Below, piece by piece: positions 33,073 through 41,326 of a DNA stretch of 64,000 nt. Both the position numbers and the translations under genes were made by a program. The notes beneath the pieces were generated by a model, which did no database searches, was not told where the DNA came from, and worked only from the letters and a program-made list of their open reading frames with translations. The stretch comes from Streptomyces cyaneochromogenes (GTDB taxonomy: Bacteria > Actinomycetota > Actinomycetes > Streptomycetales > Streptomycetaceae), in assembly GCF_003963535.1 (NCBI RefSeq), contig NZ_CP034539.1, positions 4,464,001 through 4,528,000 on the forward strand, written 5' to 3'. The stretch's first letter is position 1. Every line of letters starts with the position of its first letter.

Positions 33073-33735
33073 GTGTTCAGCGTGGAAGAGACGATCCCGG
33101 CCACCGAAGCCGCACAGATTCCGAAGCAGCGCGGCGAAACGCTGCTGGAGACCGCCGTTCGCTACGCCGAGGAGCGTCACTGGGACGTGTTCCCGGGTAC
33201 CTGGCTGGAAGCCGTCGACGGGGTGCAGCTGTGCTCCTGTGGCGACGCCGCGTGCCCCGCGCCAGGCGCGCACGCCGCGCGCCCCGACTGGGCGTCACAG
33301 GCCACGGGGAGCGCGACGGTCGCTCGCCGGATGTGGCAGAAGCAGCCGAACGCGTCGATCCTGCTGCCGACGGGGCGGACCTTCGACGCGATTTCCGTCC
33401 CGGAGACGGCGGGGTTCCTCGCGCTGGCGCGGATGGAGCGGATGGAGCTGTCGCTCGGGCCCGTGACGTTGACGCCGGATCGTCGGATGCACTTCTTCGT
33501 GTTGCCGGGGGCCTCGGTGAAGGTGCCCGAGCTGGTGCGCAAGCTGGGGTGGTCGGTCGGGTCGCTGGATCTGGTCGCGCTCGGGGAGGGGGCGTATGTC
33601 GCCGGGCCTCCCACGCGGTTCGGGTCTCGGGGGGCTGTGCAGTGGGCCTGTCGGCCCACTCCGGCCAATCGGTGGTTGCCGGATGCGGAGGAGTTGATCT
33701 CGCCGCTTGCCTATGCCTGCGGGCGGGATCGGTAG
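33073..33735 (+). CDS. Bifunctional primase-polymerase-like (Prim-Pol) domain protein
   Basis: A 220-residue protein starting VFSVEETIPATEAAQIPKQ (GTG 33073; GTG 33058 also in frame). It contains AVRYAEERHWDVFPGTWLEA...LCSCGDAACPAPGAHAARPDW, the N-terminal signature of actinobacterial primase-polymerase domains with a Cys/His cluster. The catalytic acid pair is not clear, so it may be an inactive regulator-like version. It is well conserved in Streptomyces as a stand-alone gene. Divergent from the TPR regulator. Confidence 0.78.
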   Translation: MFSVEETIPATEAAQIPKQRGETLLETAVRYAEERHWDVFPGTWLEAVDGVQLCSCGDAACPAPGAHAARPDWASQATGSATVARRMWQKQPNASILLPTGRTFDAISVPETAGFLALARMERMELSLGPVTLTPDRRMHFFVLPGASVKVPELVRKLGWSVGSLDLVALGEGAYVAGPPTRFGSRGAVQWACRPTPANRWLPDAEELISPLAYACGRDR

Positions 33736-33770
33736 TTCGCCGGTTCGTCCGCCTGGTTGATCGTCGTTGG

Positions 33771-33844
33771 CGGCCGCCGGTTTGTCTGTGGCTGGTCGCG
33801 CCCACGCGGCGGAGCCGCAATTCGATACAGTCCCGCGCCCCTTA
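33771..33844. repeat. Dispersed palindromic repeat, copy R3
   Basis: CTGTGGCTGGTCGCGCCCAC followed by GCGGCGGAGCCGCAATTCGA and ending TCCCGCGCCCCTTA. It is inverted relative to R1 and R4 and lies in the 121-base gap before the ABC transporter ATPase, about 13 bases from its start. It may insulate the transporter from the primase-like gene. Confidence 0.75.
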
Positions 33845-33856
33845 GGGTTGGCGTTC

Positions 33857-34630
33857 ATGACGTCGGCTGTTCGTGTGCGTGGGCTCTGGAAGCGGTTCGG
33901 GCAGCAAGTCGCTGTTGCCGGGATTGATCTGGAGTTGCCCGCGGGGAAGTTCATCGGGCTCGTGGGGCCAAATGGAGCGGGCAAGACCACCACCCTCTCC
34001 ATGGTGACCGGGCTGCTGCGGCCCGATCAGGGGTCCGTCGAGGTGGCCGGGCACGACGTGTGGCGGGACCCCGTCGAGGTCAAGGCCCGGATCGGGGTGC
34101 TGCCCGAGGGGCTGCGGCTCTTCGAGCGGCTCTCCGGGCGGGAACTGCTCGCGTACTCGGGGCGGTTGCGCGGACTGCCCGGTGCCGAGATCGACAAGCG
34201 GGCCACTCAACTGCTCGACGTACTCGATCTGGCGGGGGCCCAGCACAAGCTGGTCGTCGACTACTCGACCGGTATGCGCAAGAAGATCGGGCTCGCTGCC
34301 GCACTTCTGCACAATCCCGAAGTGCTCTTCCTGGACGAGCCGTTCGAGGGCGTCGACCCCGTCTCCGCCCAGACCATCCGCGGAGTCCTGGAGCGCTACA
34401 CCGCCTCCGGCGCGACCGTCGTCTTCTCCTCCCACGTCATGGAGCTCGTCGAGTCGCTGTGCGACTGGGTCGCGGTCATGGCCGCCGGGCGCATCCGTGC
34501 CCACGGCACCCTCGCCGAGGTGCGCGGTGACGCGGCCTCGCTGCAGCAGGCGTTCCTCGAACTCGTCGGCGCGAACGGCCGTGACGCCGGGAGCGACCTC
34601 GACTGGCTGGGCGGCGGGGCGGCGCGATGA
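33857..34630 (+). CDS. ABC transporter ATP-binding protein
   Basis: A 257-residue ATPase. Walker A GPNGAGKTTT (near residue 38), signature DYSTGMRKKIGLAAALL, Walker B EVLFLDEPFEGVDP and H-loop FSSHVMELVE are intact. The ATPase resembles those of ABC-2 type exporters. The ATG at 33857 follows AGGGTTGGC at the end of repeat R3. The permease gene starts within its stop codon (ATGA), so the two form one transporter. Substrate unknown; lipid, peptide or drug export are possible. Confidence 0.92.
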   Translation: MTSAVRVRGLWKRFGQQVAVAGIDLELPAGKFIGLVGPNGAGKTTTLSMVTGLLRPDQGSVEVAGHDVWRDPVEVKARIGVLPEGLRLFERLSGRELLAYSGRLRGLPGAEIDKRATQLLDVLDLAGAQHKLVVDYSTGMRKKIGLAAALLHNPEVLFLDEPFEGVDPVSAQTIRGVLERYTASGATVVFSSHVMELVESLCDWVAVMAAGRIRAHGTLAEVRGDAASLQQAFLELVGANGRDAGSDLDWLGGGAAR

Positions 34631-36219
34631 GCACCGACGTCACCGGAGTCGTCGTACGGCTGAAGCTGTCCCTGCTGCGGAACGGACTGCGGCAGTCCGC
34701 CGGGCGGCGGGCCGCCTACGTCGCCTCGGCCGTCCTGGTCCTCCTCTTCGCCGCCCTGCAGTTCCTCGGGCTCGTCCTGCTGCGCGGCAACGCGCACGCC
34801 GGCTCCGTGGTCGTCCTGCTGGTCGCGGTGCTCGCCCTCGGCTGGGCCGTGATGCCGCTGTTCTTCCCCAGCGGCGACGAGACCCTCGACCCCACCCGCC
34901 TGGTGATGCTGCCGCTGCGCCCCCGGCCCCTGGTTCGGGCGCTGCTCGCGGCCTCGCTGGTGGGGATAGGGCCGCTGTTCACGCTCTGCCTGTTCGCGGG
35001 ATCGGTGATCGCGGTCGCGCGGGGCGCGATGGCCTACGTCGTCGGCGTCATCGGCGTCGTCCTGGCCCTGCTGGTGTGCGTGGCGCTCGCGCGGGCCGTC
35101 GCCGCCGCCAACATCCGGCTGCTGACCAGCCGGAAGGGGCGCGATCTGGCGGTGCTGAGCGGGCTCGTCATCGCGATCGGGGCGCAGGTCGTGAACTTCG
35201 GGGCGCAGCGGCTGGGTTCGTCCGGGCTGGGCGAGCTCGATCCGGCCTCGGACGTGCTGCGGTGGGTGCCGCCGGCGTCCGCGATCGGTGCCGTGGAGTC
35301 GGTGAGCGAGGGCTCGTACGGCGTCGGGCTCCTCCAACTCGCTCTGGCCGCAGGTGCGTTGGCCGCTCTGATCGCCGTATGGTCACGGCATCTGACGCGG
35401 CTGATGACCTCACCCGACGGCTCCACGCTCCAGGCGGCCACCGAGGCCGCCGTACGGGAACGGACCTCGACCGGACTGGCCCGCTTCCTGCCGGCCGGCC
35501 GCACCGGCACCGTCATGGAGCGCAGCCTGCGCTACGTCTGGCGCGACCCGAAGACCAAGGCGGCCTGGGTGACCTCGCTCGCCATCGGGCTGATCGTGCC
35601 GCTGTTCAACGCCCTGCAGGGCACCGGCTCGATCTACTTCGCCTGCTTCGCCGCCGGGATGCTCGGCATCCAGATGTACAACCAGTTCGGGCAGGACACG
35701 TCCGCGTTCTGGATGGTCGCGCTGACCATCTCGTCGCCCCGGGACGCCTACGTCGAGCTGCGCGGCCGGGCCCTGGCCCTCCTCCTGATCACTCTGCCGT
35801 ACGCCGCCCTCGTCACCGTCCTGACGACAGCGCTCCTCGGCGACTGGCCCAAGCTTCCCGAGGTACTCGGCCTGTCCTTCGCCCTCCTCGGCGCGATGCT
35901 CGCGACGGGCGCCTGGACGTCGGCCCGTTTCCCGTACTCCATCCCGCAGGAGGGCTACAAGAACGTCGCCCCCGGCCAGGCGGGGCTGGCCTGGATCGCC
36001 GTCTTCGGCGGCATGATCGCGGCAGCCCTGCTCTGCGCACCCGTCATCGCGGCGACGATCTGGCTGAACGTGAGCGAGGGCGGGGACGGGTGGACGTGGC
36101 TGCTGCTGCCGGCGGGCGCGGCATACGGTGCGGCGGTCATATGGCTGGGCCTACGCCTGGCGGCCCCACGAACCGCGGCACGCCTACCGGAGATCCTCGC
36201 GGCGGTGAGCAAGGGCTGA
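34627..36219 (+). CDS. ABC transporter permease
   Basis: A 530-residue membrane protein with about 12 hydrophobic helices, which is long for an ABC-2 permease and suggests a duplicated six-helix unit. Its beginning reads MSTDVTGVVVRLKLSLLRNGLRQSAGRR. Long periplasmic or cytoplasmic loops lie near residues 225-300 (AATEAAVRERTSTGLARFLPAGRTG). ATG 34627 overlaps the ATPase stop. It forms the transmembrane part of the exporter encoded with 33857-34630. Confidence 0.87.
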   Translation: MSTDVTGVVVRLKLSLLRNGLRQSAGRRAAYVASAVLVLLFAALQFLGLVLLRGNAHAGSVVVLLVAVLALGWAVMPLFFPSGDETLDPTRLVMLPLRPRPLVRALLAASLVGIGPLFTLCLFAGSVIAVARGAMAYVVGVIGVVLALLVCVALARAVAAANIRLLTSRKGRDLAVLSGLVIAIGAQVVNFGAQRLGSSGLGELDPASDVLRWVPPASAIGAVESVSEGSYGVGLLQLALAAGALAALIAVWSRHLTRLMTSPDGSTLQAATEAAVRERTSTGLARFLPAGRTGTVMERSLRYVWRDPKTKAAWVTSLAIGLIVPLFNALQGTGSIYFACFAAGMLGIQMYNQFGQDTSAFWMVALTISSPRDAYVELRGRALALLLITLPYAALVTVLTTALLGDWPKLPEVLGLSFALLGAMLATGAWTSARFPYSIPQEGYKNVAPGQAGLAWIAVFGGMIAAALLCAPVIAATIWLNVSEGGDGWTWLLLPAGAAYGAAVIWLGLRLAAPRTAARLPEILAAVSKG

Positions 36220-36258
36220 CGGCGCTCGTTCTGACGCAGGGCCTGCAACACCGCCAAC

Positions 36259-36360
36259 GGGCGCGGGGCTGTGTTCGATGTGCGGCTCCGCCGCGTGGGC
36301 GCGACCAGCCACACGCAACCCGCAGCCGCCGTCCAACAGAGCGAACCGAGCTCATAGGCG
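36259..36360. repeat. Dispersed palindromic repeat, copy R4
   Basis: GGGCGCGGGGCTGTGTTCGA followed by TGTGCGGCTCCGCCGCGTGG and by ACGCAACCCGCAGCCGCCG, with the GAGCTCATAGGCG tail also seen in R1 and R2. It sits between the convergent permease and hydrolase genes and can form a hairpin, so it is likely to terminate both. Confidence 0.8.
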
Positions 36361-36367
36361 CCCGGCG

Positions 36368-37243
36368 TCACCCCGCGGAGCGCACCGCATCGAGAAACGG
36401 CTCGATCGCGGCCCGCCAACCGTCCGGCTGGTCGTAATGCACCAAGTGACCGGCGTCAGCCACCTCCGCATACTCCCCCCGCGGCAGCACCCGCACCATC
36501 TCCTGCGCCTCGGCCCGCCCCAACTCCCCGTCGAGCCCACGGACAACCAGCGCGGGGCACTGCACCTGAGCCAACTCCTCCCAGTGCGCGTCGTACACCC
36601 ACGTCTCCCGGGAGGCGAGCATCTGGTCCAGCTCGAAGACCGGCCGCCACCCGTCCTCGCACTCGTGCATCACCTCGGCGTAGAACTCCCCGCGCGCCGG
36701 GTTCGGCCGCTCGACCCACGGGTCGTCCTCACCGAACCACTTGCGTACGTCGGCCAGCGTCGCGAAGGGAACGGGCCAGGACTTGAACCAGTCCGCCCAC
36801 TCCCGCTGCGAGGCCGCTCCGAGCGCGGAGGCCCGCATGTCGCAGATGATCACGCCGCGCACCAGGTCGGGCCGCTTGGCGGCCAACTGCCAGGCGGTCA
36901 GCGCACCCATGGCGTGGCCGACGAGGACGGCCGGGGCGAGGCCGAGCTGTTCGAGGGCGGCCTCGGCGTCGTCGACGTACGCCTCGCGCGTGAAGGCGGC
37001 CTGCACCGGCTTGTCGCTACGGCCGTGGCCGCGCTGGTCGAGTGCGACGGCACGGTGCCGTTCGGAGAGCCAGCGGGCGGTGGAGGCCCAGTGGGAGGCG
37101 CGGCCCATCAGGCCGTGCAGTAAGAGGACGCCGCTCGTTCCGTCGTTCTGTTCCTTGGCGGGGTCGGTCTTGGGAGGGTCGCCGAACTCCCAGGCCGCGA
37201 GACGTACGCCGTCCGTCCCGGTCACGTCGATGCGCCGCGCCAT
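36368..37243 (-). CDS. Alpha/beta-hydrolase fold protein with Ala in place of the nucleophile
   Basis: A 291-residue alpha/beta-hydrolase. The oxyanion motif LLHGLMG (residues 41-47), the RGHGRSDKP strand and the catalytic His in DAGHLVHYDQPDGW (near residue 271) are intact. The nucleophile elbow reads G109-H-A111-M-G, so the usual Ser is Ala (codon GCC at 36911-36913, one base from TCC). The protein may be catalytically dead, may be a binding protein, or this may be a strain-specific mutation. ATG 37243 follows AGGATCT. It converges on the ABC permease gene over repeat R4. Confidence 0.85.
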   Translation of the reverse strand: MARRIDVTGTDGVRLAAWEFGDPPKTDPAKEQNDGTSGVLLLHGLMGRASHWASTARWLSERHRAVALDQRGHGRSDKPVQAAFTREAYVDDAEAALEQLGLAPAVLVGHAMGALTAWQLAAKRPDLVRGVIICDMRASALGAASQREWADWFKSWPVPFATLADVRKWFGEDDPWVERPNPARGEFYAEVMHECEDGWRPVFELDQMLASRETWVYDAHWEELAQVQCPALVVRGLDGELGRAEAQEMVRVLPRGEYAEVADAGHLVHYDQPDGWRAAIEPFLDAVRSAG

Positions 37244-37575
37244 AGATCCTGGCACCCCCCTAGCTCCGCTCGGACCGCTCGCTCCCGCTCGCGCCGGCCG
37301 ATCCTGTGAACCGCGTCCTGCCTGCCGTGCCTGCTCTGCCTGCCGTATCCGCCATCGCTCCCCGGAGCACCGCGCGCCACCTGTGTCCCACGCGCCGTAG
37401 ATGCCCTCGCATGCGATGTGCATGTCCTGTGTGTCTCACGTGATCTTATGCGCACATTCCTGAAGCGCACGTTCCGCCTGACCCGTCACCCGCAGACTAT
37501 CGAACCCCTATTCGAAAATGCGGTCTGAGTGGCCAACACCCCTCATTCGAGTGACCCCCCGCGAGGATTGATCGT
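37244..37575. other. 332-base upstream region of the hydrolase gene
   Basis: No coding frame with a credible start is visible. It contains the promoter of the hydrolase on minus and a moderately AT-rich stretch (CCCCTATTCGAAAATGCGG near 37505-37523). Downstream of it (plus direction) begins a series of four hairpins. Confidence 0.4.
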
Positions 37576-37709
37576 CCCTGCTGAGGGGAGATCTTCAGCG
37601 GGAGGCGGACCGATCGGGGAAACCGGTCCGAGGGGGATGACCCTGAGAGCTCGGGGCTCCGGGTCAGCACAGGGGAGGACAGGCCCCGGCGCCGCAAGGC
37701 GCCGGGGCC
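37576..37709 (+). ncRNA. Candidate structured RNA with strong terminator
   Basis: Four consecutive hairpins: 37576-37602 (GCTGA/TCAGC core), 37606-37630 (CGGACCG/CGGTCCG), 37638-37666 (TGACCC/GGGTCA with inner GAG/CTC) and a perfect 12-bp stem at 37682-37709 (GGCCCCGGCGCC, loop GCAA). The regular spacing over 134 bases and absence of coding frames fit a small RNA or a riboswitch-like leader ending in an intrinsic terminator. I could not match it to a known class. Strand is uncertain; on minus the last stem could terminate the metalloregulator transcript. Confidence 0.45.
37682..37709. terminator. Perfect 12-bp stem with GCAA tetraloop
   Basis: GGCCCCGGCGCC-GCAA-GGCGCCGGGGCC. The strongest hairpin in the window. 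It could end the candidate RNA on plus or transcription from the metalloregulator gene on minus, 269 bases after its stop. Confidence 0.75.
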
Positions 37710-37977
37710 CTCTCCACAACCACGGCACATCCGCCCGCCCCCTCACCGGCCGGTCGCATCGATGTCGACCACGGCCCAGAGCCCTCGGGCCGTATGCCTC
37801 ACGCGACAGCCTGGCACGCGAAAAGTCCGAGCGCTGCGATTTGACGCAGTGAATCTTCGATTCGACGCGTTGGACGGATCGCCACCCCGACCGCCCCAAC
37901 TCCCCCTCCCTCAACGGGACTTACACGGGAGAGAACTCGAGATGGCCGGATCGGGACCGACCGGCACCGACGCCGCC

Positions 37978-38670
37978 TCAGCGCTTGGCGACGAACACAT
38001 GGGAGGCGACGTCCGCCTCCAGCTCGGCCGCCTCGCCACCGCTGCCCACCAGGACACCGCCCGCCGACTCGGTCACGCTCACCACCGAGCCGGGCTGCAC
38101 ACCCGCCCGACGCAGCGTGTACATCAGCTGCGCGTCCGTCTGGATCGGCTCGCCGATACGGCGCACGACCACCGTCTTGCCCTCGACGCCCGGGTCGAGG
38201 TCGGCCAGCGACACCATGCCCTCGTCGAGGAACGGATCGGCGCCGTCCTTCTCGCCGAGCTCCTCCAGGCCGGGGATGGGGTTGCCGTACGGCGACTCGG
38301 TCGGGTGGCGCAGCAGCTCCAGCACACGCCGCTCCACGGCCTCGCTCATCACGTGTTCCCAGCGACACGCCTCGGCGTGCACCTGCTCCCACTCCAGCCC
38401 GATCACATCGACGAGCAGACACTCGGCGAGGCGGTGCTTGCGCATGACACGGGTGGCCAGCCGCCGCCCCTCGTCCGTGAGCTCCAGATGCCGGTCGGAC
38501 GCCACGGACACCAGCCCGTCACGCTCCATCCGCGCCACCGTCTGGCTCACGGTCGGCCCGCTCTGGTCCAGCCGCTCGGCGATCCGGGCGCGCATGGGGA
38601 CCACACCTTCCTCCTCCAGCTCGAGGATGGTGCGGAGATACATCTCCGTGGTGTCGATCAGTCCGGACAT
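37978..38670 (-). CDS. Iron-dependent repressor of the DtxR/IdeR family (DmdR/DesR-like)
   Basis: A 230-residue metalloregulator. The winged HTH (IAERLDQSGPTVSQTVARME), dimer/metal domain and C-terminal SH3-like domain (from about residue 150) match IdeR. Metal ligands fall at the same numbers as in DtxR: Met10, Cys102, Glu105, His106 (site 2) and His79, Glu83, His98 (site 1). It likely represses siderophore genes when Fe(II) is bound. Start ATG 38670 follows GGGGCACGT. A tandem 21-bp repeat with AGCT half-sites lies 14 bases upstream. It is divergent from the SIS-domain gene. Confidence 0.92.
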   Translation of the reverse strand: MSGLIDTTEMYLRTILELEEEGVVPMRARIAERLDQSGPTVSQTVARMERDGLVSVASDRHLELTDEGRRLATRVMRKHRLAECLLVDVIGLEWEQVHAEACRWEHVMSEAVERRVLELLRHPTESPYGNPIPGLEELGEKDGADPFLDEGMVSLADLDPGVEGKTVVVRRIGEPIQTDAQLMYTLRRAGVQPGSVVSVTESAGGVLVGSGGEAAELEADVASHVFVAKR

Positions 38671-38683
38671 ACGTGCCCCTCGA

Positions 38684-38725
38684 TTAGCTCTGCGATTAGC
38701 TCAGCTAGCTCTGCGATCAGCTCAG
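38684..38725. repeat. Two adjacent 21-bp repeats upstream of the metalloregulator gene
   Basis: TTAGCTCTGCGATTAGCTCAG (38684-38704) and CTAGCTCTGCGATCAGCTCAG (38705-38725) differ at two bases. Each has two AGCTC words, giving four evenly spaced half-sites just before the start codon of the regulator. They do not match the usual iron-box. A role as operator is possible. Confidence 0.65.
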
Positions 38726-38867
38726 CCGGAAGCGAGACAGCTCCACGGCGCGTGCGCTGGCCCTGCACTCAATTCTGCCGGATACCACTGACAACCGTGC
38801 CGCGCAGTTGAAACCAACGGGTTACGCGGGGGCGGTGCGTGCGGCCGAGCGGGGGCATCCGGCCGTA

Positions 38868-38893
38868 TTGACACCGCACTGGTCCAGACCGCA
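38868..38893 (+). promoter_or_regulatory. DasR operator (dre) in the SIS-gene promoter
   Basis: ACTGGTCCAGACCGCA at 38878-38893 closely matches the DasR responsive element (core TGGTCTAGACCA). It lies directly after a perfect -35 TTGACA at 38868-38873, in the place of the spacer, so DasR binding should block transcription of the gene starting at 38948. DasR releases in the presence of glucosamine-6-phosphate or high phosphate (known for the regulon). Confidence 0.75.
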
Positions 38894-38947
38894 CGGTGAT
38901 CCGCAACACACCGTCACCCGACGACCACCCCACCCGGAGGGCCCCGC

Positions 38948-39703
38948 ATGAGCGACAGCACGCCGGCCGACCAGTTCTTCGACGCCGCCATCGGCCTGCT
39001 CCAGCGGGTCCGTGACGAGGAGGCCGAGAACATCGGGGCGGCCGGCACCCTGCTCGCCGACACCGTCGCCACCGGCGGCCGGCTCTTCGCCTTCGGCGCC
39101 GGTCACTCCTCCCTCGCCGCCCAGGACATCGTCTACCGCGCCGGCGGCCTCGCCCTGATGAACCTGCTGACGGTCCCCGGCGTCGTGGGCGTCGACGTCA
39201 TGCCCGCCACCCTCGGCTCCGCCCTGGAACGCGTCGACGGCCTCGCGAGCGCGGTCCTGGACACCTCCCCGCTCCGCGCCGGCGACGCGCTGATCATCAT
39301 CTCCCTCTCCGGCCGCAACGCCCTCCCCGTGGAGATGGCCATGAGCGCCCGCTCCCTCGGCGTCCGCGTCATCGGCGTGACCTCGGTGGCGTACGCCTCG
39401 GAAACGCGGTCCCGCCATGTCTCCGGCACCTACCTCAAGGACCACTGCGACATCGTCCTCGACTCGAAGATCGCGATCGGCGACGCGGAACTCACCCTCG
39501 ACACCATCCCGGCCCCCTTCGCCCCCGCCTCCACGGTCGTCACGTCGGCCGTCCTCCAGGCGGTCATGGCCACGGCCGCGAGCACACTCGCCGAGCGCGG
39601 CATCGAGCCCCCGCTCCTGCGCTCCGGGAACGTCGACGGCGGCCTCGACTGGAACAGCCGGGTGTTCGAGAAGTACGGCGACCGGATCTTCTACCGGCAC
39701 TGA
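38948..39703 (+). CDS. nagS: SIS-domain sugar-phosphate protein, NagS-like
   Basis: A 251-residue phosphosugar-binding SIS protein. FAFGAGHSSLAAQDIVYRAGG and the loop IIISLSGRNALPVEMA bind the sugar phosphate. It resembles S. coelicolor SCO4393, which I recall being reported as a GlcNAc-6-phosphate dehydratase (NagS) that controls amino-sugar toxicity. The DasR box in its promoter supports an amino-sugar role independently of that recollection. RBS ACCCGGAGGG precedes ATG 38948. The gene stands alone, divergent from the metalloregulator and convergent with the PAS/GAF gene. Confidence 0.85.
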   Translation: MSDSTPADQFFDAAIGLLQRVRDEEAENIGAAGTLLADTVATGGRLFAFGAGHSSLAAQDIVYRAGGLALMNLLTVPGVVGVDVMPATLGSALERVDGLASAVLDTSPLRAGDALIIISLSGRNALPVEMAMSARSLGVRVIGVTSVAYASETRSRHVSGTYLKDHCDIVLDSKIAIGDAELTLDTIPAPFAPASTVVTSAVLQAVMATAASTLAERGIEPPLLRSGNVDGGLDWNSRVFEKYGDRIFYRH

Positions 39704-39722
39704 AGCCCCGTCCCGGTGCTCG

Positions 39723-41171
39723 CTACTCCGAGTCCAGCGACCCCGCCAGATCCAACGCGGAAGCGATCCGCACCGCCACATCCTCCGCGTACACCGCGTC
39801 GCCCCGCTCGAAGGCGCTGCGCCCGGCGCCCCGCAGGAACGTCACGACCCCCAGCGTGCGCCCCCGACTCCGCAACACGGCACACAACGCGTGCACCACG
39901 TCGGCCGGCCACTGCCGGCCCACGGCCCACTCACGCGCCCGCTCCGCCGGCAGGTTCCCCGCGTCCGCCCGCACCGACCCGGCCCGCGCCACACACTGCA
40001 ACGCCGGATGCCCCTCGGCATACCGCACCGGCAGCCCGGCCTCCCCGCCCAGCAGACTCGGCCCCGGCGCCCCGGAAGGCGTCACCGCGACCCGAACCAG
40101 CCGTACCGGATCCGCCGTATCCGCATCCATGACCGCACCGCCCGCGACCCGGTCGATCAACGCGTGATCGGCGAACCCGGCCAGCGCGAAGTCCAGATGC
40201 ACGGTGGCCGCCTCCGCCGGGTCCTCGCACTCCGCGGCGGCCCGCGCGGCCCGATGCAACTGGTTCGTCCTGAACCGCAGCAGCGCCGCCTCCTGCTCCC
40301 CCTGCTTGGCCGCGGTCACATCCTGGAAGAGCCAGCCCACCCCCAACGGCACGGGCTCCTCCGCGAGCGGCGAGGCCAGCCGAACGAAGCCACACCGCCA
40401 GCACCGGCGCCGCTCGCCCTCCGGCGTCCGTACGCTCACCCAGACCTCGGCCGGCGCCGGCGGCGCACCCTCCGCGAGCACATGTGTGAGCGCGCTCTCC
40501 AGCTCCTCGACGCCCTGGGCGAGGAGTTCCCCGAGCGGCCGCCCGAGCACGGACGTACGCCCGATACCGAGCGCACGGGCCGCATGCGCGTTCACCACCG
40601 CGGGCCGCAGATCGGCGTCGACGAGCACGACACCCCACGACGCGTCCTCGAACAACGCCTCGCTCAACGCGATCGACCGCTCCAGATCGATCTGCGCGTG
40701 CACCTCGCTGAACGCGCAGTACACCCCGGCCGGCTTCCCGTCCGGCCCGCGAACGGCAGCCGACTGCGTCCGTACGAGCACCCGCCCGCCGTCCTTGGTC
40801 AGCAGGGCGAACTCGTGCACCTGGCGCCCCGGAGCGTGCATGGCGGACATCAGCCGCGCCTCGACCTCCTCGGCGTCGGCCTCGCGCACCGCCCACCCGG
40901 CGAACCCGTGCCGCCCCACCGCCTCGTCCGCACTCCACCCCAGGATCCGCTCGGCCTCACGGTTCCAATGGGTGACGACCCCGTCCGCGTCGAAGGCGCA
41001 CAAGGCAGCGTCCATCCCGTCCAGCAGCGCGGCCAGCAGATCGGAACCGCCTGCCGAACCCTCCGAACCGGCCGGACCCGCCGGACCCGCCGACGATCCC
41101 TCCGGACCGTCCCGCCCGGGTTCGTCCGGCCCCAGCTCGTCGGTGGTCCCACTACGCCGGGAAGCACTCAC
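39723..41171 (-). CDS. PAS-PAS-GAF sensory protein
   Basis: A 482-residue protein beginning MSASRRSGTTDELGPDEPG with a Gly/Ser/Pro-rich N-terminus. PAS 1 (LLDGMDAALCAFDADGVVTHWNREAERILGWS, from about residue 47), PAS 2 (ALFEDASWGVVLVDADLRPAVVN, from about residue 167) and a C-terminal GAF-like domain (from about residue 305) are visible. No kinase, phosphatase, GGDEF or HTH domain follows, so the output is unclear. It may be a soluble sensor acting through a partner. It stands next to the SIS-domain gene, convergent with it. Confidence 0.82.
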   Translation of the reverse strand: MSASRRSGTTDELGPDEPGRDGPEGSSAGPAGPAGSEGSAGGSDLLAALLDGMDAALCAFDADGVVTHWNREAERILGWSADEAVGRHGFAGWAVREADAEEVEARLMSAMHAPGRQVHEFALLTKDGGRVLVRTQSAAVRGPDGKPAGVYCAFSEVHAQIDLERSIALSEALFEDASWGVVLVDADLRPAVVNAHAARALGIGRTSVLGRPLGELLAQGVEELESALTHVLAEGAPPAPAEVWVSVRTPEGERRRCWRCGFVRLASPLAEEPVPLGVGWLFQDVTAAKQGEQEAALLRFRTNQLHRAARAAAECEDPAEAATVHLDFALAGFADHALIDRVAGGAVMDADTADPVRLVRVAVTPSGAPGPSLLGGEAGLPVRYAEGHPALQCVARAGSVRADAGNLPAERAREWAVGRQWPADVVHALCAVLRSRGRTLGVVTFLRGAGRSAFERGDAVYAEDVAVRIASALDLAGSLDSE

Positions 41172-41326
41172 ATGGACCCCCTGCCAAGCTGCGTCCGCAC
41201 GTACGACTCGTCGGTTCGCTCACTTGCAATCATCTAACTGGAACGTGACGCAGCACACACCGTGTTCCCCAAGATTGAAGGAATCGTTGTACGCGCCGTC
41301 GCGTCCCCCCGAGTGCTCACCCGCAC

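Noticed and set aside
37543-37914. A 123-codon frame on minus in the region of the hairpins
   Set aside because: Arg/Pro/Gly-rich, no ribosome site, and it crosses the perfect stem; better explained as RNA.
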